A model generated the notes under the pieces. It did not search any database and had not been told where the DNA came from. It saw only the letters and a program-made list of their open reading frames with translations. Shown here one piece after another: positions 9,301 to 16,826 of a DNA stretch of 41,478 nt. Numbering within the stretch: position 1 is the first letter of the stretch; each line of letters begins with the position of its first letter. Source of the stretch: a virus. The position numbers and the translations under genes were made by a program. The stretch lies in the IMG/VR virus record IMGVR_UViG_3300020196_000094, positions 1 through 41,478 of that record, one strand, 5' to 3'.

Positions 9301-12300
9301 AATTCCAGCAATAGTTTCTGTTTTTTCTCCATCAACATATGTAGAAGTACCTATTCCAACAATATAAGATATACCAGCCCCAACACTCTTAGAATTACCG
9401 TTATAAGTTAAGTCATATACAAGTGCATCAACAATCAGTCCAATATCTCTTGCACAAACGGATCTATCCCAATCTGGATTCGTAGTAATCCCTGGATAAG
9501 CAAAAGTTACAAATCCTACAGCTTGATCCATTATAAATGTTCTATTTGCCTCTAGTCTATTTGCGCCATCAATAAATCTACTTGCTGGTAATACATAAGA
9601 TTCAAACGAAGCTAATTGTGAAGCCTTTTTAATTGATTTAACTGGTCTAGTTTTACCATCAAAAGCATCGTTACCATTCGCGCTAGATACATAAATTCTA
9701 TTTTCATAAAGACCTGCAGTTGCGAATCCTAAATTACCGAAACCATCGACGGTAAGAACCATACCATCTCTACCACGATCAGGTGGTAAAGTCAGAGTAT
9801 AGTTAGTAGAAACGCCTGTTTTTGATAATCTAAATGTTACATCATTAGCTAGAGAAGTAAATGTATTAACACCAACAAAAGTTAAAGTAGAAAGTCCTAC
9901 TTGATTTAAAGTGGAGACACCTATATAACTGAGATCAGTACCTCGTAGAGTGGTTACAACTCCAATTTGAGAACTTATACTGGTTACGCCGACAATATGA
10001 TTGTTAATTCCACTAATTGTTACGCTACCTTGACCTACAGTAAGAACGCCAGTAATTCTTGCGTTGCCGTGTACAACAAAATCAGTATTGCCATAACCAA
10101 TTTTTACATTTCCAATAGATCCCAAACCAGTGTAAGTAATATCTGTTCCACTTAAGGTTGTTACGATACCAGTTCCAGATAATAATGTTGGGATAGTTCC
10201 AATTCCTGCAATTGCAAGATTTTGTACTTGTAGTCCTGAAGTAACAATTGTAGTTTCTGCAATAACGGTATCAAAACTGCCGATACCGCTCATAAACAAA
10301 TTCTTACCCGTCAAGTTTGGAATTGTACTAATTCCAGAGAAAGTATCTTCAAAGAAGAAATTCTGTGTTACTACTGCACCTTGTGGATAAACGAATTCAT
10401 ATGAATTTATTTGTCTGAAAGTAAAAATCTGAGTTATTACACCAACTTGAGAAGTTGGTTGTGAAAGAGTAATAGAACTATTTCCAATACTTACAACCGT
10501 CGTATTAGGAAGAATAAATGTTGGTGATAATACTATTTGTCCGGTTACAATTCCAACCGTTGAGATTCCAGTAATAGTGCTTATACCTGTATCTGAGACC
10601 GTACCTTGATACACACTTTCTCCAATAGGAGATGTAGTATTTTGAGATAAGATTACTGATGAAATACCAACTGAAGCTACAGTAGTACCCGCTGAAACAT
10701 ATGTGCCAGTTACAGCAGAACCAACAAATATATTTGTTGTAGTAATACCAGCAATTTTATTTCCATTTGCACTTTCAATGTATCCATTAGTATTTTGTGT
10801 TGGCGCGATATTTTGTGCAAATCCAGTTATGGTAATAGAACTATTACCAATGGCAGCCACAGCAGTACCTGGAAGTAAATATCCTCCCAATTCGGTAATT
10901 CCATACCCAACACCAATATTAGCGGTTGCAATTCCGCTAATTATTGTGGTACTTGCAAAAGAAAGAGTACCTTGATATGTAATTAGCGTTGGGAAGTCAA
11001 CTGTAATTCTTTGCGCTGCACTAAATTCTCTTGATCTTAGATGATCTACGCCGGTGATATTTGCTGTTGTTCCATCAATTCTAATAGAAGAAACCCCTAC
11101 GGTCAAAATTCCAGTAACTCTAGCATTACCAGTTACATCTAAATTAATTGTACTTTGTAATCCTAATTCAAGACTAGCAGTTGCAATTCCAACAGTATTT
11201 GTTGTATTCCTATCTAAGAACAGTGTGCCGACACCGACAGAACTAATTACGGTTCCTTGTGCAATAAAATCTCCCTGTATTGATTGACCAAGAGCTGCAG
11301 TGGATACTCCTGTTACTGTTAGTACTTTTAACGGACTTGATCCAAGAGTTGCAGTAGTTCCAACGCCAACTGCAGATGAACTTAAGTAAATTAAATCTCC
11401 AATTAAATATCCAGAACCACCTCTTTCTACAGTAAGCGTAGTTATATCACCAGAAGAAATAGTTAGATTGAATCTTGCTCCAGAACCAGCTCCACTGGTT
11501 GTGGAAGCAACACTTACATATGTACCATTGGTATATGAATCAGTAGTACCAGTGGCTACAATACTTCTAATAACTCTATTTGTTGATACTCCAACTATTC
11601 TATCCGTACCAATACCTGGAGTAAAGTCAGTACCAACGCCGGTATATGATGTTCCTAATGTTCCAACTAACTTAAACACATTATATGGTTTATTTACACC
11701 AATAGTTACATTGCTATTAGGATCTGGAACACCATTTATGTAATTAGCTATTGTAGTAAATCCTGTTACATCAAAGAAAGTAGCTAATCCTGAAGAAACA
11801 TAGGCATTAACTAATCTCGCACTACTAATTCCTAATGTTGTCCCAATACCTGCAGCAACGAATAAATTATCTACTCTTGCACTACTAATTCCTACTGTTG
11901 TTCCAATACCTACATTGATATATGCTAAATCCGTAGTTGAAGCGGTTACAACCATTGTGGTTGCAATACCAACATTCATGTAATTATTGTCTACAATCAT
12001 TGTTGTAGCAATACCTACATTGATATTGCCAGCTGTAATGTAAGCTGTTGTTATAATACCGGTATTAATTTTTGCTATATTTGTATTAGTATTAGTTAAG
12101 TTTAAATCTCCTCCATTTAACTCTGTCAAATTCAATCTTTGAATTGTTGCATTATTTACATTGAGCACATCAATATTAGCCTGCCCCATATTGGGATCAG
12201 TAAAAGCAAAAGTAGTTGTAAATCCTAAATTAACGAATACTAAATTTGCAATTCTACTAAATGTAAATGCGACGCTTCCAGAAGTACCAAGACCTACACT

Positions 12301-13122
12301 AGATACTATCTCATTGACACCAATTTCCCCAATAGTCGCATATCCACCACCGTAATCTAAATAATCACCAACAATTAGTGATGTCGTAGTAATACCAGTT
12401 ATAATAGTTGTACCTGAAGACCCAACGGATCCAGTTCTAGTGGTAATTCCAAGCGTTCCGCTAGAGGATTGTGAAATAGTTACAGATCCACCATTAATAG
12501 ATGTAATACCAGTAACGGTAGTATTTGATAAAACACCAGTTCCACTTACTCCATATCCTACTGCAACAACATCAGTATTAACTCCGATAATTGTTGTTCC
12601 ATTGTTTGTAAGGAAATTACCTGTTGATAATCCAGTGAAATCAACAGTAACATTTGTATTATTCGTTCCTATGCCTAAAAATACTGTCCCTATTCCAAGA
12701 GAAGTTACTGAAGATCCAGCCGCAATATAACCTCCTGTTATTGCATACCCAACTCTAATATTATTAGTAGCTATTCCGATAATTTTATTTGAAGATGTAC
12801 CAGTAAGGATACCAGATCTTTCTACAGGATCTTCATATCTAACTGTAAGACTTCTCGAATTTACATCTCCTTTTACTCGTACATCACCTATAACTCTAAG
12901 TTCATTTTGAGCTAAGATAGAACTGGTTCCAATTCCAACCCCAGTTTTATTTGTTATTTGCTGTGTTGCTGCTGCTCCAACTAAAGGATGTCCGCCTGCA
13001 GTAGTTCCGTCATGGACTACTGCAATGTCAAGGGTAGTATCAATGGTTACTTCACCTTCAGCTCCCGTAAATATAGAATGTTGTGAGTGACTGCCCCTTC
13101 TTAGTTGTATCTGCTTAGTCAT
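3322..13122 (-). CDS. Giant tail fibre with MTD-N-like start, beta-helix and C-terminal S74 chaperone, 3266 aa
   Basis: Probably a trimeric fibre that contacts the host. Residues 1-50 (QLRRGSHSQHSIFTGAEGEV, then VHDGTTAGGHPL) match the phage fibre N-terminal domain related to the Bordetella phage major tropism determinant. About 60-1100 is a Gly/Ile/Thr-rich repeat shaft (GIGT, GIATT units). About 1145-1350 holds NGNDAFDGKTRPVKSI, GITTNPDWDRSVCARD and CCANVQSSI; 1370-1580 reads like a right-handed beta-helix. About 1650-2430 has three HGF..GD.V.Y...YFV units and GG.GY strands. Later come fibre-like LDADLLDG and a tryptophan/asparagine-rich head. Residues 3160-3266 are an S74 intramolecular chaperone: ASDARLKTNV with candidate Ser3161 and Lys3166, then GVIAQEVEP, ending in a coiled coil. 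In S74 proteins this domain helps trimers fold, then cuts itself off. No good ribosome site precedes the ATG. Confidence 0.93.
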   Translation of the reverse strand: MTKQIQLRRGSHSQHSIFTGAEGEVTIDTTLDIAVVHDGTTAGGHPLVGAAATQQITNKTGVGIGTSSILAQNELRVIGDVRVKGDVNSRSLTVRYEDPVERSGILTGTSSNKIIGIATNNIRVGYAITGGYIAAGSSVTSLGIGTVFLGIGTNNTNVTVDFTGLSTGNFLTNNGTTIIGVNTDVVAVGYGVSGTGVLSNTTVTGITSINGGSVTISQSSSGTLGITTRTGSVGSSGTTIITGITTTSLIVGDYLDYGGGYATIGEIGVNEIVSSVGLGTSGSVAFTFSRIANLVFVNLGFTTTFAFTDPNMGQANIDVLNVNNATIQRLNLTELNGGDLNLTNTNTNIAKINTGIITTAYITAGNINVGIATTMIVDNNYMNVGIATTMVVTASTTDLAYINVGIGTTVGISSARVDNLFVAAGIGTTLGISSARLVNAYVSSGLATFFDVTGFTTIANYINGVPDPNSNVTIGVNKPYNVFKLVGTLGTSYTGVGTDFTPGIGTDRIVGVSTNRVIRSIVATGTTDSYTNGTYVSVASTTSGAGSGARFNLTISSGDITTLTVERGGSGYLIGDLIYLSSSAVGVGTTATLGSSPLKVLTVTGVSTAALGQSIQGDFIAQGTVISSVGVGTLFLDRNTTNTVGIATASLELGLQSTINLDVTGNARVTGILTVGVSSIRIDGTTANITGVDHLRSREFSAAQRITVDFPTLITYQGTLSFASTTIISGIATANIGVGYGITELGGYLLPGTAVAAIGNSSITITGFAQNIAPTQNTNGYIESANGNKIAGITTTNIFVGSAVTGTYVSAGTTVASVGISSVILSQNTTSPIGESVYQGTVSDTGISTITGISTVGIVTGQIVLSPTFILPNTTVVSIGNSSITLSQPTSQVGVITQIFTFRQINSYEFVYPQGAVVTQNFFFEDTFSGISTIPNLTGKNLFMSGIGSFDTVIAETTIVTSGLQVQNLAIAGIGTIPTLLSGTGIVTTLSGTDITYTGLGSIGNVKIGYGNTDFVVHGNARITGVLTVGQGSVTISGINNHIVGVTSISSQIGVVTTLRGTDLSYIGVSTLNQVGLSTLTFVGVNTFTSLANDVTFRLSKTGVSTNYTLTLPPDRGRDGMVLTVDGFGNLGFATAGLYENRIYVSSANGNDAFDGKTRPVKSIKKASQLASFESYVLPASRFIDGANRLEANRTFIMDQAVGFVTFAYPGITTNPDWDRSVCARDIGLIVDALVYDLTYNGNSKSVGAGISYIVGIGTSTYVDGEKTETIAGIRHIFEMSKFLINNVAITTSNLKLYPIGFAQTSFQSFDNTILYDQACNPTGYSTACCANVQSSIVNLVGIVTSIIGVGTTAAPAISNPTTKSNPVCIIVEAGDYLEENPIILYDDVAVVGDNLRNTIIRPLNAGKDLFRVRNGCYLTGFALKDYADAAGVPQFTFDYAVAFDDPADPLVSRVGYAVKTSKTFITRSPYIQNCSILSFLGGNGILVDGSKVLSPNIPVVPEEAELAPDLIQPEQGKSMVAAAFTMISFGGIGWRVINDGYSQVVSCFQIFCRYGSLAQSGGYLSITNSATNFGFYALRSTGFSQNSFAFDRGRVAATGTAGGFQTLVTIGVGRSDQDLYVTRFFTNNNVDQSNLFKPLVTTKEFNAGSAGVVDLALDKFNIVNHGFNQGDSVVYFGDEGVIPPRIIGGLVNQNQYFVQVIDTNSFKLFEDDSFTKVVNLTTGTTGINTFTKNNQEFFVKEIIPSGTHNVYQSVGLASTSSTVRFVSGRQVTQSVVGGNAVGFALTYNSSTRVVVISVEAVSGLRRNFAVTGGANGTISDHSPVPVAIAATSVAGVSTYWTINFKIDSTASGTQVIGISSLPETYKCHFHRPSIVNSSSHTWEYSGSGVDYNALPQNGGKTDVSTQQVSELGGRVYTSGTNELGDFLIGDFITAFNRTGNIIFNNTVTIGTLDSIRLSLSGGVQIEEFSTDVGLGDNEIGGPANKRVSTQLAIRTFLQNRLGSFIDKTVSTNAIPSAVVQLNSIGQINADLIPPKVVNYFKTIYPNGRASLANRIPAANINSGDTVVEPINAYVLVSDVLSQFIILDNSTTYNLQNGDTVTGAVSQGGAIGLVTAPPYTTGGAIGYGTTGLVRGVGLLLNTLSGGSGYSSAGIYSGVQALRTTGIGTGMSLNVTVSAAGTVSAVAIETGGRGYAVGDFVTVAPGNVGGRSGGADFTVRINGVETRLYLTLTNNQKFLGSVSLPDYFADRNAVAVSTNVGLASTATFTGTGIDVGGNVDFINDRIVVGASNTMFSDGDPVVYYSSGNPVVPLILQDTYFVKRVGVTSVELYDTYALSSKVDLTDSGTGSHTLTRLGINTTTNQIVFKNHPFTQGDPIRVTVPTGSILPSGITTNAFYFIGSKTVNTFTLHLTRSDSLLSANGLLFNTVDIIGLGTAGIVSFTRQNVTYNSTVNTSSTDLNNWALLATSTVDAANIVSGTVSPTRLGSGAANNQTFLRGDSSYQKVVMSVGIGTTQPIGVTATSVDFAPGGVGVNTYYGNVNFTLNRVYPSIDTYGTLGIAAFKNSTFGISTTGTGQVFLKSTSQGGDVDAATFNGNAASYYLDINNIIGNIPITRGGTGLQALPAAGAILIGNGSSYNLTANPTFTGQITFAGISNSVILTAGADIVGSYGNWTGEKAGKIQFHGNNLYLQFTSNLIGRNASGNDRWVLDSSGNATFGGGQGTVTASRYISQVATGTSPLTVTSTTEVTNLNTQLHGGLLIHTGRNDQANRVVRTDGSGYIQAGWINSISGNMGDWGNGVNKYYLSNDDYIRYIDRNSIKVQLGLTAKYDVDRRDFTTDSNYFVGVMGWGNNDFNNVMNWGSGFFDTWGNPGNQPPGTSHWLGLQSMHYTNGSNRYGFQLVNGAGDPNLTFIRGVWGGGFSSWRRMWNDGNDGAGSGLDADLLDGFSTAQGPTANTVAVRTGGGAIQANWYESAYAGGNSGITRSSRPYDFGFQEGGGWSNPFPDLVMQYHTGMTFAAFSGYEGMRFKRDFGDDTLVFQVNGGSNYIFKYNWMYTNSTGFYSDTNNAHWNPNVESSYGSWRMVGTRSGWTGIYFQDGGNQLTHLMFENNNGGFYSQNSGRWWMYYSYGNNSWGFGSSATSSAAIIYASGNIFATGTVTAASDARLKTNVKTIGNALDKVLSLRGVTYTRNDLKESDVNYEKTQMGVIAQEVEPIVPEVVTHAADVDEYAVSYGSFAGLFIEAIKEQTTIINSLKKEIEELKSKLGE
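11819..11910 (-). repeat. 60-bp in-frame tandem duplication in the fibre shaft
   Basis: Two copies exactly 60 bases apart (starting 11819 and 11879) share GCACTACTAATTCCTA and then differ at only a few positions over the next 20 bases. They encode two copies of a 'GIGTT.GISSAR' turn-strand unit. The flanking shaft holds more diverged units of similar type, so the shaft seems to grow by 20-residue steps. Confidence 0.7.
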
Positions 13123-13159
13123 AGTGCTATACGACTCAAAATTACTATTTCTTCTGATA

Positions 13160-13167
13160 TATTTATC
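13160..13167 (-). promoter_or_regulatory. T4-like late promoter, GATAAATA, in a small hairpin
   Basis: GATAAATA on the minus strand, 37 bases before the ATG of the fibre gene. It sits inside a perfect 7-bp inverted repeat (13153-13159 with 13164-13170). The repeat has no following U tract, so it is not a terminator. Confidence 0.45.
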
Positions 13168-13177
13168 AGATAATAAA

Positions 13178-16100
13178 TCAAATGATTACAACATAAGTTC
13201 TGGAAATTTGGAATGGATTAACTTCAGTATTAGCTGCAGTTGATTGAGTGTAAATTGTACCAATTCCGATATAAGTTGCCCTTGAGAATGACTCGAATCC
13301 AGATGATAATTTAAATAGATTTCCTGATGTATTTTCATATATTTTAATGAGAGAATTATTTGAATAACCAATAACATTGAGGGATCCAGAACCCTTATAT
13401 GCAGGTATGAATATGATATTTGGATATACTAGTTCTCCAGATAGGGTTATTAAACCAGATCCAATTTGAGTATAGGTGGAAATCTTTTCGGTAGAAGAGT
13501 TTCCAGAAAGATTGATTTGACCAATTCCAACAATAGTATATTCAGATTCAATTTTAGTTGTTGCAGAACCATTAATACTAATAAGTATTGTAGATTCTGG
13601 AGTTTGAGCCGAATAAACTTCGGAACCACCAGAAACAGCAAAGAGAGTTCCAATTCCTCTATAAGAATCAACTTCGTTATCCAACGAGGAAGATATTGCA
13701 AATATTGTTCCAAAACCAGATTCAGAATGAGTAAGTTTAATATTGGTAGAGAATCCAGAAATAATACAGGTGTTGATTCCAGTGTAATCATATGCAGCAA
13801 TTTCCCTAGTAGATGCAATTCCTTCAATGTTGAATAGAACTGTAGTATCAACAGGATTTACAACAAGACTTACATTTGCTGAAATTTCTTCGTCACAAGT
13901 GACTTCTACAGAGTCACAAGTATCATAATTATTATCACTGGTCCTAGTTACAAATCTAATTGATCCAGTTGTTGGATAGTCTTTAATGAGAATTGTTTCA
14001 GCAGAACCATTTACATTTACTGATCCTACTCCATTATATGCATAGGATACTGTTTCGATAACATTTCCGTCAATTGTATAAAGAACTTCGATTTCGGGAG
14101 TTTGAGCCGAATAAGCTTCTAGGGATGTTCCAGAAATACTAAAGAGTTGAGTATCTTCTGGGGTTTGTGCCGAGAATGCCTCTAGTGCGGTTTCGGAAAT
14201 AGATATTGATCCAGAGCCAACAAAATTATTAGACTGCGTATATTCAGCATTTCCAGAGGTTAGATATGATCCACCACCTTCATATGAATCGGTTTCTAGT
14301 ACAATTATTTCGGAAGTTTGTTGAGAAATAATTATTAATCCACCACTTTCATCTATTGGCTGTGGATATAAGTGGTCTCCTGGATTTATACCATATACTT
14401 GTATCTCTCTTGTTAAAGAGACTCCAGAAATTTCAATGAGACCGGACGCAATATATGCGGTTCTAGTGAAGCTCCAAGATTTGCCTACACCAGGACCTCC
14501 AGGATAAGCTTCCGTATCCTTTGGACTAAATCCAGTAGAAACATTAACAGTTCCAATACCTGTCCAAGGAGTTAATGGGCTATATTTTGCCGTCTTATTA
14601 ATTTGATCAAATAAGAAGGTGCCAATTCCGGTTCCAGGAACTTTATCGTTTAGTGGATATACATTTGAATAAGTTCTTGCATCACGAGTATTACCTTCAC
14701 TGTCCGGTGTAAATCCGACTCCTCTACGGAACTGAATACCAGTTGTTCCAATACCAATATTTTTCTCAATACCATAGTGTGGAGTAAAATCAATATTTGG
14801 ATGTACAAGTTCTCCAGAAATACTAAAGAGTTGAGTATTTTCTGGTGGATTTGAAGTTATAGATTCTGTAGCAATTCCAGAAATACTGAAGAGTTGAGTA
14901 TCTTCTGGTGTCTGTGCAGAGAATGCCTCTAATGCAGTTCCCGAAACAAGTATAGTTTCTATGCCAACATAAGAATCTACATCCTTTTCTATAGCAATTC
15001 CAGAAATACTAAAGAGTTGAGTAGACTCATCAGCATCTTCTACGAATTTTTCAACTAATGTTCCCGAAATACTAAAGAGTTGAGTATCTTCTGGTGTTTG
15101 TGCAGAGAATGACTCTAGTCCAGTTTCGGAAATAGATATAGTTCCTATGCCAACATAAGAATCTACATCCGCCTCGATTAAGGAAGATGAAAGAATTAAA
15201 GCACCAGAAGTTAAATAATCCTTTCCATATACCTGAAGTTCGAAGTTAGAAGAAATTCCAGATAAAGTATAGATTGGAAGATCGCCAATATATCCGGTTA
15301 TAGTGAAGCTCCAAGATTTGCCTACACCAGGACCTCCAGGATAAGCTTCTGTATCCTGTGGACTAAATCCATTTACAACATTAATCTGTCCAAATGGATA
15401 TATTGGACCACTTATTTGAGTATTGGTCTGTTGATCAACAATAAATCCAAAAGATTCAGTTGATTCTGTATATGAAAGATCACCATAATCTTCCGAAGGT
15501 AGTGTTAATCCATCTAAAATAGATCCTGTATTAACAATTACATACTCTATAAAGTCATATTCATCATATACATAAGTTCTACTTTCAAGTTTTTCACCAA
15601 TACCAAATAAAGTTCCAGTTGCTTCATATGATGGGGAGAACCTCAAAATACTCAAACCATCTAATTTTATTCCAGTTGTTCCAATACCAATATTTTTCTC
15701 AATACCATAGTGTGGAGTATAATCTACAAATGGATATATAATCGAAGTATTGGTAATTACAATATTACCACCACTCTTATCTATTGGTTGTGGATATAGG
15801 TGGTCTCCTGGATTTATACCATATACTTGTATCTCTCTTGTTGAAGAGACTCCAGAAATACTAAACAGTTGAGTATCTTCTGGCGTTTGTGCGGAATATG
15901 CCTCTAGTGCAGTTGCTGAAATAGATATAGTTCCTATACCAACATAAGAATCTACATCTGCTTCGATTAGGGAACTGGAAATTGTTAGGGTTCCAATTCC
16001 AATAATATTTGCAAACAATGGCACTCTTGCCACGCCAGAAATATTAAAGAGTTGAGTGTTAGCCGGAATTCCTGCTGAGAATGACTCTTCAGCGGATCCA

Positions 16101-16714
16101 GATAATGTTGAAGATCCATATGGGAATATTGGAGCACTTGACCCCGGATTACCAGCGATTTGTCCGTAATCTTGATTATCTGGAACAAAATGTGGAGAGC
16201 TTATTTGTCCAAAATCATCGTAATCGACAATGGAACCGGTTAATGATGATCCATAATCTTCTACAGGTCTAATAGAAGATTCATTAAAACTGAATGTTCT
16301 ACTTATATTTGCTTCCGTTATAGCCTCGCCATTCCATGCAAGTCGTACTGTACCGGAAGTTAAGTAAGCACATACGGATCTTTCTAATCCATTTTCAATT
16401 TCAAATAATGTTCCGTTACCAGACCAAACAAAGGAAACATTATCAATAACTACAGAAGATATTGTTGCGGATCCTGAAGATACATATGAATATGTAGAAT
16501 TAATTGTACCTCCAGGTGCAGAAAGACTACTAATAGTTCCCATAGAATACTGTGATACGTTATTAGCAATAGCGTACCAGTTTTCGGATGAAGTAGGTGT
16601 TGATGTTATTAATTGATAATCGTCGCTACCAGTCGGAGAAGAAATAATAGTTCCAAAATCTTCTTCCGAATATATATCGGCCGTGGTTATGTCATAGACA
16701 TAAACATTACTCAT
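13178..16714 (-). CDS. Repeat-built virion structural protein, 1178 aa
   Basis: The N-terminus has EEDFGTIISSPTGSDDY, a pattern like other marine phage virion proteins. The rest is short beta repeats; seven copies of TQLFSISG (one as TQLFNISG) are seen, often after SAQTPED, with many weaker copies (VGIGTISIS, GGPGVGKSW). Larger blocks also occur twice: TPHYGIEKNIGIGTTGI, INPGDHLYPQPID and TEAYPGGPGVGKSWSFT. Some are 48-49 bp identical at the DNA level, so duplication is recent. There is no signal peptide or catalytic motif. A fibrous tail or capsid-decoration role is inferred. The ATG has an AGAGATGG site, and the gene begins 36 bases after an intrinsic terminator. A misassembly of near-identical repeats cannot be excluded. 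Confidence 0.9.
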   Translation of the reverse strand: MSNVYVYDITTADIYSEEDFGTIISSPTGSDDYQLITSTPTSSENWYAIANNVSQYSMGTISSLSAPGGTINSTYSYVSSGSATISSVVIDNVSFVWSGNGTLFEIENGLERSVCAYLTSGTVRLAWNGEAITEANISRTFSFNESSIRPVEDYGSSLTGSIVDYDDFGQISSPHFVPDNQDYGQIAGNPGSSAPIFPYGSSTLSGSAEESFSAGIPANTQLFNISGVARVPLFANIIGIGTLTISSSLIEADVDSYVGIGTISISATALEAYSAQTPEDTQLFSISGVSSTREIQVYGINPGDHLYPQPIDKSGGNIVITNTSIIYPFVDYTPHYGIEKNIGIGTTGIKLDGLSILRFSPSYEATGTLFGIGEKLESRTYVYDEYDFIEYVIVNTGSILDGLTLPSEDYGDLSYTESTESFGFIVDQQTNTQISGPIYPFGQINVVNGFSPQDTEAYPGGPGVGKSWSFTITGYIGDLPIYTLSGISSNFELQVYGKDYLTSGALILSSSLIEADVDSYVGIGTISISETGLESFSAQTPEDTQLFSISGTLVEKFVEDADESTQLFSISGIAIEKDVDSYVGIETILVSGTALEAFSAQTPEDTQLFSISGIATESITSNPPENTQLFSISGELVHPNIDFTPHYGIEKNIGIGTTGIQFRRGVGFTPDSEGNTRDARTYSNVYPLNDKVPGTGIGTFLFDQINKTAKYSPLTPWTGIGTVNVSTGFSPKDTEAYPGGPGVGKSWSFTRTAYIASGLIEISGVSLTREIQVYGINPGDHLYPQPIDESGGLIIISQQTSEIIVLETDSYEGGGSYLTSGNAEYTQSNNFVGSGSISISETALEAFSAQTPEDTQLFSISGTSLEAYSAQTPEIEVLYTIDGNVIETVSYAYNGVGSVNVNGSAETILIKDYPTTGSIRFVTRTSDNNYDTCDSVEVTCDEEISANVSLVVNPVDTTVLFNIEGIASTREIAAYDYTGINTCIISGFSTNIKLTHSESGFGTIFAISSSLDNEVDSYRGIGTLFAVSGGSEVYSAQTPESTILISINGSATTKIESEYTIVGIGQINLSGNSSTEKISTYTQIGSGLITLSGELVYPNIIFIPAYKGSGSLNVIGYSNNSLIKIYENTSGNLFKLSSGFESFSRATYIGIGTIYTQSTAANTEVNPFQISRTYVVII
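14464..14512. repeat. 49-bp exact direct repeat, copy 1
   Basis: Identical to 15301-15349, 837 bases (279 codons) away and in the same frame, inside the repeat-built gene. It encodes the AYPGGPGVGKSWSF segment. Confidence 0.9.
15301..15349. repeat. 49-bp exact direct repeat, copy 2
   Basis: Identical to 14464-14512. A second pair of 48-bp exact repeats lies at 14739-14786 and 15672-15719, offset 933 bases and also in frame. Confidence 0.9.
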
Positions 16715-16749
16715 CTTCCATCTCTACAGAATCTTGTTGAATGATTATT

Positions 16750-16783
16750 AAAAAAGGGGATCGCTATAATAAAGCAACCCCCC
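16750..16783 (-). terminator. Intrinsic terminator after the 335-aa gene
   Basis: On the minus strand a 10-bp stem (GGGGGTTGCT with AGCGATCCCC, two G-T wobbles) encloses a 7-base loop and is followed by six T. It ends 36 bases before the next ATG and is by far the strongest terminator in the window. Confidence 0.85.
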
Positions 16784-16799
16784 TCAACATGAATCAAAA

Positions 16800-16807
16800 T
16801 ATTTATT
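16800..16807 (-). promoter_or_regulatory. Possible late promoter AATAAATA upstream of the terminator
   Basis: AATAAATA on the minus strand, 85 bases before the ATG at 16714. A transcript starting from it would run through the terminator at 16783-16750. The tract is very AT-rich, so a chance match is likely. Confidence 0.3.
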
Positions 16808-16826
16808 TTTTTTTTATATAATAAAA

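Larger units (their letters stand above)
14129..16060 (-). repeat. Seven dispersed copies encoding TQLF[SN]ISG
   Basis: On the plus strand the copies read close to CCAGAAATACTAAAGAGTTG near 14129, 14817, 14876, 14998, 15062, 15850 and 16035. Their near identity at third codon positions, not just in protein, indicates recent amplification or gene conversion. Confidence 0.8.

Noticed and set aside
11000-12700. CRISPR-like array of short repeats
   Set aside because: The repeats are in frame, of uneven spacing and diverged, and encode GIGT/GIATT turns in one long gene. There are no constant repeats with unique spacers.
13153-13170. 7-bp hairpin before the fibre gene as a terminator
   Set aside because: It is AT-rich and not followed by a T tract on the minus strand.
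13450-13851. A 133-aa open frame on the minus strand and a 123-aa one on the plus strand
   Set aside because: Both lie wholly inside the repeat-built 1178-aa gene, in other frames, with compositions typical of shadows (Leu-rich or Asn/Arg/Ser-rich) and no ribosome site.
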